Source: Nitrospiraceae bacterium
Lineage (GTDB): Bacteria; Nitrospirota; Thermodesulfovibrionia; UBA6902
Assembly: GCA_020356065.1 (NCBI GenBank)
Contig: CP070632.1
Location: 1,654,345-1,694,367, forward strand
Reading direction: 5' to 3'
Length of the DNA stretch: 40,023 bases
Shown piece after piece: positions 31,829 to 39,858 of the stretch (its first letter is position 1; every line of letters starts with the position of its first letter). The notes below the pieces were generated by a model that saw only the letters and a list, made by a program, of their open reading frames with translations, was not told where the DNA came from and ran no database searches. The translations under genes and the position numbers were made by a program.

Positions 31829-33184
31829 TTGAATATAACAGGAGCACGAGATGAAGACGGGCTGATCAAAAAAAGCCTCAGATATTCTGTATTTGACGGT
31901 TCGTGTCATGCTGCAATGCTCGGTTTCGGGGAATCCTATTTATCGGTATTTGCAGTTTTTCTGAAGGCAAACAACATTCAGCTTGCCCTTATCAGCTCTC
32001 TCCCTGTCTTTATCGGATCAATAGCACAAATCCTGTCAAGCATGTTCCTGAGGCTGCTGAAGACAAGGAAGACGCTTGTCTCATCAGCTGCCTTCATGCA
32101 GGCGATAATGTATATCCCCATTGCATTGACTTTTTTTGTCCGGGAGTCGGGCGTCAACCTTCTTATTTTCATAGTGTGCATCTACTGGATATTTGGTATG
32201 ATCCTGAGTCCTGCATGGAACAGCTGGATGGGTGATCTTGTTGATGAAAGAATACGGGGAGACTATTTTGGAAGGAGAAGCAAGGTAACGGGATCTGCCA
32301 CGTTCGCTGCGACATTAATCGCAGGATTCATCCTGCACCGTTTTACGGATGGAGATTCCGCCCAGTATATCGGCTTTGTATTGATATTCCTGCTCGCCAT
32401 GGCCGCAAGGATGTTATCATCCTTTTTTTTGACAAAGAAGTATGAGCCGCCATATGCGGTAGCGCTGAAGAGGGAGTCCGGCCTGTTTGAATTTATTAAG
32501 GGAGCCCGTTTCAGCAACTACGGTCGACTTGTCCTGTATCTCTGTTTCATGAACTTTTCCGTGTACCTTTCCGTTCCCTTTTTTGTTCCATATATGTTGA
32601 GGGATTTAAGCCTTGACTATATGACGTTTACATTTGTTATCTCAACAGCTGCTGTCGCAAAATTTGTATCCATGCCTGTCTGGGGTAAGGCTTCCGACCG
32701 GTACGGAACGAGGAAAATACTCAGCCTGTGTGGTCTCCTGATGCCGTCAGTTCCTCTGTTGTGGGTATTTTCCGGGAATGTGTATTATCTCCTTCTGATC
32801 CAGGTGTATTCCGGTTTTGTCTGGGCAGGATTTGATCTGGCTGCATTCAATTTTATCTATGATACGACAACTCCCCAGAACAGGATGTCAGGCGTGGAAT
32901 ATTACAATGTTCTGAACGGATTGTGTATCTTCGCAGGATCGATCATCGGAGGACTTATGGTTAGATACAATGACCTATTCTGGTCAAAGTACCTGTTTGT
33001 ATTTATTATAAGCTTTATCCTGAGATACGCAGCTACATTTGTTTTCATTCCAAAGCTGAAGGAAGTACGTACTGTCGAACGAATCCCCTATGCGAAATTA
33101 TTTTTCAAGATAGTCAGTACAGTGCCTACGTTCGGAGTGGTTTACGACCTTATTCCATTCAGGTCGCAAAGAAAAAATAAGTAG
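31829..33184 (+). CDS. MFS transporter with a disturbed start
   Basis: A transporter of about 450 aa with 12 predicted helices. It opens with the conserved-looking SLRYSVFDGSCHAAMLGFGESY and has an MFS loop motif, WGKASDRYGTRK, between later helices. The substrate is unknown. The only accepted in-frame start is a TTG at 31829 with no ribosome-binding site. By contrast an ideal AGGAG (31840-31844) precedes ATG 31851, which is in another frame and stops after four codons (MKTG). Adding one G to the GGG at 31859-31861 would join that ATG to the transporter frame as MKTGLIKKSLRYS. The gene is thus probably frameshifted near its start, or the sequence has an error. Confidence 0.8.
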   Translation: MNITGARDEDGLIKKSLRYSVFDGSCHAAMLGFGESYLSVFAVFLKANNIQLALISSLPVFIGSIAQILSSMFLRLLKTRKTLVSSAAFMQAIMYIPIALTFFVRESGVNLLIFIVCIYWIFGMILSPAWNSWMGDLVDERIRGDYFGRRSKVTGSATFAATLIAGFILHRFTDGDSAQYIGFVLIFLLAMAARMLSSFFLTKKYEPPYAVALKRESGLFEFIKGARFSNYGRLVLYLCFMNFSVYLSVPFFVPYMLRDLSLDYMTFTFVISTAAVAKFVSMPVWGKASDRYGTRKILSLCGLLMPSVPLLWVFSGNVYYLLLIQVYSGFVWAGFDLAAFNFIYDTTTPQNRMSGVEYYNVLNGLCIFAGSIIGGLMVRYNDLFWSKYLFVFIISFILRYAATFVFIPKLKEVRTVERIPYAKLFFKIVSTVPTFGVVYDLIPFRSQRKNK

Positions 33185-33261
33185 CAGATAAGTCATTCAT
33201 AATTATTATTCCATATGATGCACGGCAATGCAGGCGGTCAGCTGCACTTTTCATGATTGAT

Positions 33262-33281
33262 GATAACGCGGTAACGTTATC
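33262..33281 (+). terminator. hairpin after the MFS gene
   Basis: Seven-base arms GATAACG (33262-33268) and CGTTATC (33275-33281) around CGGTAA, followed by TTATTTTAATG. It is a plausible weak intrinsic terminator for the transporter. A TATAAT at 33294-33299 may be the -10 of the next gene, without a clear -35. Confidence 0.4.
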
Positions 33282-33353
33282 TTATTTTAATGATATAATT
33301 GAATTGAAATGTAAAACAGAAATATAACGTATGATGTCCGGATGGAGGACTAT

Positions 33354-33728
33354 ATGGAATGTCCTAAATGTGATTCAGAAATGGAAAAAGTTGCCTTTAA
33401 AGGAATTGAGGTTGACAGGTGTACCGGTTGTAAAGGGTTATGGTTTGATATGCTTGAAGATGAAGACCTGAAAGGCATTGCCGGTTCGGAACATATTGAT
33501 ACCGGTGACTCTGCAACAGGCAGGCAATTTAACAAAATTGATAAAATAGTCTGTCCGGTCTGCAAAAGCCCCATGATCAGGATGGTTGATAGAGACCAGC
33601 CTCATATCTGGTTTGAGAGCTGTACCGAATGCTACGGTGTTTTTTTCGATGCCGGAGAATTCAGGGACTATAAAGAAAAGAGTATCATGGATTTCTTCCG
33701 CGACCTCATTTCAGGAGAAAGAAAATAG
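33354..33728 (+). CDS. zf-TFIIB-family zinc ribbon protein
   Basis: A 124-aa soluble protein with two zinc ribbons of the zf-TFIIB type. The first is CPKC...CTGCKGLWFD near residues 3-32 and the second is CPVC...CTECYGVFFD near 69-104. Each ends in the conserved GxWFD/GxFFD followed by acidic residues. Function is unknown; the family is found in many bacteria as small zinc-binding proteins. The start is ATG 33354, 5 nt after GGAGG (33344-33348), chosen over an in-frame ATG at 33342 that overlaps the ribosome-binding site. It converges with the glucan phosphorylase gene, leaving 8 bp between the stops. Confidence 0.85.
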   Translation: MECPKCDSEMEKVAFKGIEVDRCTGCKGLWFDMLEDEDLKGIAGSEHIDTGDSATGRQFNKIDKIVCPVCKSPMIRMVDRDQPHIWFESCTECYGVFFDAGEFRDYKEKSIMDFFRDLISGERK

Positions 33729-33736
33729 GCGCATTC

Positions 33737-35860
33737 CTATGAAGAAGCAGCTTCAAGCGCATGTTTGTAAAACTTCTTCGCGTACTCCTTGACCATCCGT
33801 CGAGCGCTGAATTGAGCACCGGTGCTCTTGATAGCTTCTTTCATTACTCTTACCCAATCAAGGGGGACCCCGTCCTCATCCTGAGTGTAATACATGGGGA
33901 TGATCTTATTTTCAAGAACGTCGTAAATTGCGGCGGCATCTTGTTCATCACTTCCCGAACCTTCAAACGCCCAGCCGTTTTTGCCGTTATACCCTTCAAT
34001 CCACCATCCGTCAAGTATGCTCAGCTGGGGAACAGCGTTCAGCGCTGCCTTCATTCCGCTGGTTCCTGATGCCTCCAGAGGAGGGATGGGATTATTTAAC
34101 CAGAGATCGACTCCATGCACCAGATACTGGGCAAACTGTTCATTGTAGTTTTCTACAAAGGCGATCCTCCCGCCAAGGTTAGGATCGCATGATGCCTGAT
34201 ACACCCGCTGCAGGATTCTCTTTCCTTCGTCATCTGCCGGATGGGCTTTCCCTGCAAAGATGATCTGCACAGGCCGCCATGTATTATTGAGTATTTTTTT
34301 TAACCGATCAATGTTGCTGAGGATTAAAAAGGACCTTTTATACGATGCAAAACGCCTGGCAAATCCTATGGTTAACGTCAGAGGGTCAAGCAGGGTGCCG
34401 CTACTGACGACATTAAGAGGATTTGCGCTGTCTTCTATCAACCGGATTCGGGCCTGGTCTCTCATGGCATTGATCAGCTTTACCTTGAGCCACATATAAA
34501 TCTGCCAGAGGTCCTTGTCCGGGATGTTATCGACCACGCTCCATAACTCCGGATCATCATGCCGGTCCTTCCAGCCCTTGCCGAGGTGTTCATTGAACAG
34601 GAGTTCCAGCTTTGGCTCTATCCATGTCGGTACATGTACCCCGTTTGTTATGTAATCGATGGGGATATCTTTTACGTCTCTGTCTGGCCAGAGTGATTTC
34701 CACATGTTACGTGAGACGTCCCCATGTTTCCTGCTCACTCCATTATGATAAGCGGTCATTTTGAGCGCGAGAGCGGTCATGTTAAAGCCGGCCCCCGGTT
34801 CATCCGGATTTACACCCAGTTGCAGAAAAGACTCCCTGTTCATATCGCAGAGGGTAAAATACGAACTGAAATATTTGTCCATTAGTGAAAAAGGGAATAC
34901 ATCGTGGCCTGCAGCCACAGGCGTGTGAGTTGTAAAAATGGAAGTAGCGTGAACGTATGCCATAGCTTCATGACAGTTTTTACCGGCGTCTATCTTTTTC
35001 CTGATCTGTTCAAGAAGCGCAAATGACGTATGACCCTCATTGAGATGGAGAATAAAATCGTGGTAACCGAGAGCATCAAGCATTGCGCTTCCTCCAATGC
35101 CGAGAACATATTCCTGCAGGAGCCTATGTTCCTTATCTCCTGTATAAAGCTGTGATGTTATCCCCCTGTTCCAGGGTGTGTTATTCTCTATGTCGGTATC
35201 CATCAAATAAAGCGGTACTTGGCCGACTTCAGCCTTCCAGACAGTCACAAACACCGGTGGATCAAGAAAAGGGATCTGCACGATCATTGGATTCCCTTTG
35301 TCATCAGGGACCCTGCAGATAGGGGCTGCTTCCCTGTCAAGAGCCTCATCAATCTGCTCCTGCCATCCGTCAGCACGAATTCTCTGACGGAAGTATCCTT
35401 CAGGATACATGAACCCTACTGCCACGAGCGGTATCCCCAGGTCGCTGCACTCCTTGATATGATCACCTGCCAGAAACCCGAGTCCGCCTGCGTAAAAGGG
35501 AAGTGAATGATGCAGGCCGTACTCTGCCGAGAAATATGCTACGGGTTTGCATGAGGAGCCGGTAATATTTTCGGTAAACCAGCAGATACGTGAAGACATG
35601 TACTCCCGGAACCCTGACATTACTTCATCGTAATGAATAAGATAATAGGTATTTTGAGCGGCTGAAACCAGAATATCACGAGGAATTTCGCGTAACATCC
35701 TGACAGGATTATGGATACTTTCTTTCCACGCCTGTCTGTCCAGGTTTTTAAACAGCATGCGTGCGGCCGGGTTCCAGCTCCACCACAGATTATACGCAAG
35801 CTGACCGAGGCCCTCTATTCTTTCAGGTACATTGGGAAATCTGTCTCTTAAGGATTTCAT
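33737..35860 (-). CDS. glgP: alpha-glucan phosphorylase, short form (GT35)
   Basis: Releases glucose-1-phosphate from glycogen-like alpha-1,4-glucans using phosphate and pyridoxal phosphate. At 707 aa it is the short form. It starts with the DUF3417-type N-terminal domain (RIEGLGQLAYNLWWSWNPAARMLF), then YFSAEYGLHHSLPFYAGGLGFLAGDH, LHLNEGHTSFALLE and the pyridoxal-phosphate segment EASGTSGMKAALN with the cofactor Lys. The C-terminal DGWWIEGYNGKNGWAF is typical. It is cytosolic. The ATG at 35860 has only a weak GAGAT upstream. It could feed glucose phosphates to phosphoketolase and methylglyoxal synthase and act on the same polymer bound by the CBM48 protein. Confidence 0.95.
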   Translation of the reverse strand: MKSLRDRFPNVPERIEGLGQLAYNLWWSWNPAARMLFKNLDRQAWKESIHNPVRMLREIPRDILVSAAQNTYYLIHYDEVMSGFREYMSSRICWFTENITGSSCKPVAYFSAEYGLHHSLPFYAGGLGFLAGDHIKECSDLGIPLVAVGFMYPEGYFRQRIRADGWQEQIDEALDREAAPICRVPDDKGNPMIVQIPFLDPPVFVTVWKAEVGQVPLYLMDTDIENNTPWNRGITSQLYTGDKEHRLLQEYVLGIGGSAMLDALGYHDFILHLNEGHTSFALLEQIRKKIDAGKNCHEAMAYVHATSIFTTHTPVAAGHDVFPFSLMDKYFSSYFTLCDMNRESFLQLGVNPDEPGAGFNMTALALKMTAYHNGVSRKHGDVSRNMWKSLWPDRDVKDIPIDYITNGVHVPTWIEPKLELLFNEHLGKGWKDRHDDPELWSVVDNIPDKDLWQIYMWLKVKLINAMRDQARIRLIEDSANPLNVVSSGTLLDPLTLTIGFARRFASYKRSFLILSNIDRLKKILNNTWRPVQIIFAGKAHPADDEGKRILQRVYQASCDPNLGGRIAFVENYNEQFAQYLVHGVDLWLNNPIPPLEASGTSGMKAALNAVPQLSILDGWWIEGYNGKNGWAFEGSGSDEQDAAAIYDVLENKIIPMYYTQDEDGVPLDWVRVMKEAIKSTGAQFSARRMVKEYAKKFYKHALEAASS

Positions 35861-35989
35861 ACCGTATCTCGTGACCAGGAAAAAAATGAGTTTGTTATGC
35901 CTAACGACAATATATCAGGAAACAGTGTGAGAAACAAGTCTCGTTATTAAATTCTGTTGGGGTATTATTCCCCATGACTTGCCACGTTT

Positions 35990-36131
35990 GTCATTCGGTA
36001 GTCTCTTGAGCCGGTCGAAGCGACTCTCGCGAAGTCGGAGCGACCCTTAGTGGAGACCCGCACCGGAACTCGCATCGAGAATCCAGACTTGTCGAACCAT
36101 GGATTCCCGATCAACAGATCTCGGGAATGAC
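35990..36131. repeat. nested palindromic element, MITE- or REP-like
   Basis: Outer inverted ends GTCATTC (35990-35996) and GAATGAC (36125-36131) enclose two hairpins. The first is GTCTC/GAGAC (36001-36005 and 36053-36057) with inner GGTCG/CGACC and CGACT/AGTCG. The second is ATTCCCGA/TCGGGAAT (36103-36110 and 36121-36128). GGATTCCC...GGGAATGAC resembles extragenic palindromes seen in many genomes. No transposase is present. Confidence 0.6.
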
Positions 36132-36142
36132 CGTTGTTGATT

Positions 36143-36163
36143 CCCCGTATGCTTGCATCGGGG
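36143..36163. repeat. GC-rich hairpin next to the palindromic element
   Basis: CCCCG (36143-36147) and CGGGG (36159-36163) enclose ATGC-TT-GCAT with one bulged base. It may be another unit of the same extragenic element, or a stem-loop of the glgP/mscS divergent region. Confidence 0.5.
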
Positions 36164-36300
36164 AGTGTTCACTTGAATAACGTGCGGATTTTTTTCTAAT
36201 TGATTAAAGACTGATTAAAGTAATGTATAATGGTATACGCAGTTCTAAGATCTCCCTGAATAGAAATTAACAGCCATTCCGGGATGAGTGAGGAGGAATA

Positions 36301-37194
36301 ATGGAAATAAATAGTTTTTTTGAGTTTTTGAAAGGTGTGCTGCAATTTAAACTGTTTACGCTTAATCAGACGCCTGTGACCCTGATGTCCCTGACGATAT
36401 TTTTTGTGATTTTCATATTTCTCCTGATCCTCTCCGCGTATCTGTCAAAGCTGCTTCGATCAAGGGTCCTGCCGAAATTTCATCTTGAGGAAAGCATAAA
36501 CTATAATATTTCCCGTGTCTTTTACTATGCATTTCTTGTAATGAGCGCGGCCTTCTCATTTCAGTTTATAGGAATCGACTTCAGCGGACTGGTGGTAGTG
36601 TTCGGGTTCCTGTCTGTGGGTATAGGATTTGGCCTGCAGAATATTACCTCCAATTTCATATCCGGCCTTATCCTTCTCTTTGAACGGCCCATTAAAATAG
36701 GCGACAGGGTAACAGTAGGGGGAACAGAAGGGGATGTGGTGGAGATCAAAATGAGATCAACCATCATACGCTCCCTTGAGAACATTTCCATTATCGTACC
36801 GAATTCGGAATTCGTTTCTGCCCAGGTCGTAAACTGGACGCATGGTGACAAAAAAGTCCGTATAGCGATTAACGTAGGTGTCTCATATCAGTCTGATCTT
36901 GACACCGTGCTCAGGACGCTCAGGGAAGTCGCGGACGAACACAAGGATGTCCTGCATGAACCGGAGCCCTTTGTTCGCCTGAGGGAGTTCGGTGACTCAT
37001 CATGGAATATGATTCTGGGTGTCTGGATAAGTGATCCTAAGGATTTCTACCGGGTCCGTTCAGAGCTGAACTGCGCCATTGTGAGGAAGTTCAGGGAAAA
37101 TGGTGTGGAAATACCCTTCCCCCAGCGCGATCTTCATATACGATCCCCTTTACCAGTCCCGTTCTCATCACAGGAAAACAGCGTGCAGCAATGA
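36301..37194 (+). CDS. MscS-family small-conductance mechanosensitive channel
   Basis: A 297-aa inner-membrane channel that should open under hypo-osmotic tension to release solutes. Hydrophobic helices lie at about 28-50 and 70-90. The pore-lining TM3 (about 95-125) is FLSVGIGFGLQNITSNFISG, followed by the beta domain start LLFERPIKIGDRVTVGGTEGDVVEI and the conserved VPNSEF. The C-terminal alpha/beta domain ends near IPFPQRDLHI. The ATG at 36301 has a strong AGGAGG just upstream. One copy of the 27-nt palindrome begins two bases after the stop. It is a full MscS, unlike the short TM-helix protein at 2.9-3.6 kb. Confidence 0.94.
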   Translation: MEINSFFEFLKGVLQFKLFTLNQTPVTLMSLTIFFVIFIFLLILSAYLSKLLRSRVLPKFHLEESINYNISRVFYYAFLVMSAAFSFQFIGIDFSGLVVVFGFLSVGIGFGLQNITSNFISGLILLFERPIKIGDRVTVGGTEGDVVEIKMRSTIIRSLENISIIVPNSEFVSAQVVNWTHGDKKVRIAINVGVSYQSDLDTVLRTLREVADEHKDVLHEPEPFVRLREFGDSSWNMILGVWISDPKDFYRVRSELNCAIVRKFRENGVEIPFPQRDLHIRSPLPVPFSSQENSVQQ

Positions 37195-37195
37195 A

Positions 37196-37222
37196 AATTA
37201 TTGAGGTCGGACCTCGATAAAT
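37196..37222. terminator. 27-nt palindrome, copy 3, between convergent genes
   Basis: AATTATTGAGG, TCGGA, CCTCGATAAAT: the stem has one mismatch and one T-G pair at the position that is G-C in copy 1 and C-G in copy 2. It lies between the mscS stop (37194) and the oxidoreductase stop (37226). Read on the minus strand it is followed by ATTTTC. It probably serves as a bidirectional terminator. Confidence 0.7.
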
Positions 37223-37225
37223 AAC

Positions 37226-38422
37226 TCATTTCAGTGCGCCAAGGTCCCATTGCTGCAGCTGTTCCTTAATGTCACGTACGTCTTTTTTCTTTTCTATTGC
37301 CTTCATGATACTGTGGTAGCCGGACGTGTCACCGTATAGTATGCAGCCTGAAAGTATGCCTTTATTTATGACCAGTTTCCTATAGAGATACGGATCTTTC
37401 TCTTTTATTACAATTGATTCATGTATATTGTCTGCATCAATATCACCTGCGGCTGCAAGGTCTATCCCGACGACTTTAAGGACATTGGACATGGTTGTCC
37501 CCTCATATACGGCATTTCCTCCGGCCATGTTTATTCCTGCAATTTCCCCCTGCTGCCGGGCAGCAGGCCAGATACCGTAGAAGGTATCCCTGTGCTCTAT
37601 AAGATCACCGGCGGCATAAATGTGTTCTTTTTCTGTCTCCATTCTGTCATTGACAGGGACCCCTTTTTTCATGCTCAAGCCAAGATGTTGTGCAAGTTCT
37701 GCGCGCGGCCTTACTCCCGCTGATATAATAATCATCTCAGCATCGAGTCTGATACCGTCTTCAAGCAATACTCCGTCAGCATGATGTTTCCCTGTGATCT
37801 CCTTTGTTCGTGCCCCGAGATAAAAGCTGAAACCCATGCTCTCCATCTGGGCCCTGAGAATATCAGCCCCTTCAACGTCCATCTGCCTGGGAAGAAGTCT
37901 TGGAAAAAACTCCACGACACATATTTCACAGCCCCTTTTTCTTAAGCTGTTGCCTGCTTCCAGGCCCAGCACTCCTCCGCCGATCAATACAATTTTTTTC
38001 TTTCCTTCTGCATACGATATGATTTCATCGGCATCAGTAATGGTCCTTAAAGCGAATACCCCTTTTTTGTCAGATCCCGTAATAGGAGGAATGAAAGAAA
38101 TACCTCCTGTGGACAGGAGAAGCCGGTCATATTGAATGCCTTCGCCTATATCCGTAACGGCTGTGCGGGTATCTGCATCGATCGTTTTAATGCGTGTGCC
38201 AAGGGACAGACTGATACGGTTCTTTTCATGCCATTCCCTGTTGTGGACAATAATATCTTCTTCCGTTGCTTCACCGGCCAGGTATTCGATAAGACGGATA
38301 CGGCTGTAAAAGGGGGTTTTTTCTTCGGTAAGTATTATGATCTCTCCCTCACTGTCAGATTTGCGGATGGTGTCTGCAGCTGTAGTGCCGGCAACGCCAT
38401 TGCCGATGATAAGATATCTCAT
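37226..38422 (-). CDS. FAD/NAD(P)-dependent oxidoreductase (NirB N-terminal or rubredoxin reductase-like)
   Basis: A 398-aa flavoprotein. The FAD motif GNGVAG starts at residue 7, followed by YSRIRLIEYLAG, which is typical of the NirB/nitrite-reductase large-subunit and rubredoxin-reductase group. The NAD motif VLIGGGVLGLEAG lies near 144, with YAAGDLIEH as the second FAD contact near 268. There is no redox disulfide, and no [2Fe-2S], sirohaem or rubredoxin domain is fused, so the electron acceptor is unknown. It is cytosolic and the last gene of a minus-strand run after the CNNM and LapA genes (32-nt gap). The ATG at 38422 follows a weak AGAGGA. Confidence 0.85.
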   Translation of the reverse strand: MRYLIIGNGVAGTTAADTIRKSDSEGEIIILTEEKTPFYSRIRLIEYLAGEATEEDIIVHNREWHEKNRISLSLGTRIKTIDADTRTAVTDIGEGIQYDRLLLSTGGISFIPPITGSDKKGVFALRTITDADEIISYAEGKKKIVLIGGGVLGLEAGNSLRKRGCEICVVEFFPRLLPRQMDVEGADILRAQMESMGFSFYLGARTKEITGKHHADGVLLEDGIRLDAEMIIISAGVRPRAELAQHLGLSMKKGVPVNDRMETEKEHIYAAGDLIEHRDTFYGIWPAARQQGEIAGINMAGGNAVYEGTTMSNVLKVVGIDLAAAGDIDADNIHESIVIKEKDPYLYRKLVINKGILSGCILYGDTSGYHSIMKAIEKKKDVRDIKEQLQQWDLGALK

Positions 38423-38454
38423 GGTTAATCCTCTTTCACATATGGAATTTTCTG

Positions 38455-38685
38455 TTAATTCTGGTTCTTCTTATGGACCGCAGCCTCCCAGCCTATAAAC
38501 AGCCCGATAAGCATGCCTGTAATCAGTGAACCCAACAGCAGTATGACACGCGACAAGCTAACATGCCAGAAGAAAAAACGGATGTCCACAACTTCTGTAT
38601 TCTGCAGGATGAATACAGTAAAAATACTGAGAAATACTAAAGCTATAATTGTTTTGGGCCCGACAGAACCTTTGCAATGTATCAT
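38455..38685 (-). CDS. LapA-domain (DUF1049) small membrane protein
   Basis: A 76-aa inner-membrane protein with two hydrophobic helices. The LapA signature includes TVFILQNTEVVDIRFFFWHVSLS between them, and the second helix ends in GWEAAVHKK. LapA proteins act with LapB in controlling lipopolysaccharide synthesis in enterobacteria; the role here is inferred from the domain. The ATG at 38685 is used. A TTG at 38730 would add 15 basic residues and overlap the CNNM gene by 26 bases, which is also possible because neither start has a strong ribosome-binding site. It lies between the CNNM and oxidoreductase genes on the same strand. Confidence 0.8.
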   Translation of the reverse strand: MIHCKGSVGPKTIIALVFLSIFTVFILQNTEVVDIRFFFWHVSLSRVILLLGSLITGMLIGLFIGWEAAVHKKNQN

Positions 38686-38704
38686 TTTATAACGTGCTTT
38701 CCTG

Positions 38705-39727
38705 TTAGGTCTTTCTGGTTCGAGTTGCAATGCCGCGCATAAGCCTGCCGAGTATATCCGCGCCTGTGATAATTACCCGTTTTTCATCACTCCATACAAG
38801 GACAACGTCATCATCGATAACATCATCCCCTGCGGTCTCGGGCTTTACCTTCAGCCTCCAGATTACGTTTCCAAGTTTTGTATAAGCGTCCTTTATAATT
38901 ATCGGACGATGGCAAAAAGCATACGGCTGAAAGGGCTTTTCATCGATCAGCGCCGCACGGAGAAAACCATCTGAATCAAGAACAAGCTGAGGTTCATCTT
39001 CTTCATCAGTAATAATCACCCATTTCTTGCTGGAAGCATGAATCTGCTGGATAAATCGATCTGATGCGGACCGCTTAAATTCAGGAAATACGGGGAAATT
39101 CCGTTCAAGGGGAAGGCGGATTACGCTTTTCGGGTCTACAGGCTCACCCTCATGACTTATTACCATATCATCGATGGCCAGAAAATTCAGGGCCCCCAGT
39201 CCCTCGATCCGGTCTATGTCAGCCTCGCTTGCTTCAATATGCTTTTTAATAAGTTCCCGTAAATCACGTTCCCGAAAATACTGTATACCTTCTTTACCCA
39301 GCCACCTGTCAAGCATCAGGGCAGAAGGTTTTGCTATAGGATAGAGAATAATCTGATAAAATTTGAATATTGGGAGCAAAAGGGAGGCCATTTTAAGGGC
39401 GTGCCTTGAAAAATAAGCCTGAGGAGTTATTTCACCAAAAAAGGTAATTACCAATGTTGAAAAAAAGAAAGCACTTACTCCGGTCATTACCGAATCGGAC
39501 AGCAAAGCCAGCAGAACATTGACGCTCACATTTCCCCACAGAACTGTTGTTAATGCAAAATTCGAGTCCTGACGCAGATCAAGTACTCTCTGTGCCTTCC
39601 TGTTATCAGCAGAGGCCTCTACTTCAAGCCTTAGTCTCGTAATGCTGAAGAATGCAAGATTAAGCCCTGAAAACATTGCTGACTGGGAAACACAAAATAC
39701 TATGCCTATCCAGATAAAAGTATCCAT
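38705..39727 (-). CDS. CNNM/DUF21-domain transporter-like protein
   Basis: A 340-aa membrane protein of the CorC/CNNM group, linked to Mg2+ or other divalent cation transport. The DUF21 membrane domain (about 1-165) opens with hydrophobic helices and SAMFSGLNLAFFSITRLRLE, then LTTVLWGNVSVNVLLALL and FGEITPQAYFSRHAL. A cytosolic CBS-pair region (about 185-320) follows. The usual C-terminal CorC/HlyC domain is missing, so it is shorter than typical 400-430 aa members. The ATG at 39727 is the start. It leads a minus-strand run with LapA and a flavoprotein, and diverges from the P-type ATPase gene. Confidence 0.88.
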   Translation of the reverse strand: MDTFIWIGIVFCVSQSAMFSGLNLAFFSITRLRLEVEASADNRKAQRVLDLRQDSNFALTTVLWGNVSVNVLLALLSDSVMTGVSAFFFSTLVITFFGEITPQAYFSRHALKMASLLLPIFKFYQIILYPIAKPSALMLDRWLGKEGIQYFRERDLRELIKKHIEASEADIDRIEGLGALNFLAIDDMVISHEGEPVDPKSVIRLPLERNFPVFPEFKRSASDRFIQQIHASSKKWVIITDEEDEPQLVLDSDGFLRAALIDEKPFQPYAFCHRPIIIKDAYTKLGNVIWRLKVKPETAGDDVIDDDVVLVWSDEKRVIITGADILGRLMRGIATRTRKT

Positions 39728-39858
39728 TTAAACGTGCTTTGGGTTTTCCTTGATACGACAAATTGTATCAGATTTTCTCAGAAACAGCATGGCACATACA
39801 TAAAAAAATATTATAAACCTGTAAGTCATGATAGAATTGTTTTTTAGAAGAGGTAATA

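Larger units (their letters stand above)
35861..36300. other. intergenic region rich in palindromes
   Basis: About 440 bp between the divergent glgP and mscS genes. It holds a small hairpin (TGGGG-7nt-CCCCA, 35958-35974), the nested element at 35990-36131 and a third hairpin at 36143-36163. Its composition is more GC-rich than the flanks. No convincing reading frame is present. Confidence 0.6.

Noticed and set aside
31632-31832. 66-codon frame between the OmpA lipoprotein and MFS genes
   Set aside because: It runs through a clear Rho-independent terminator and has no ribosome-binding site.
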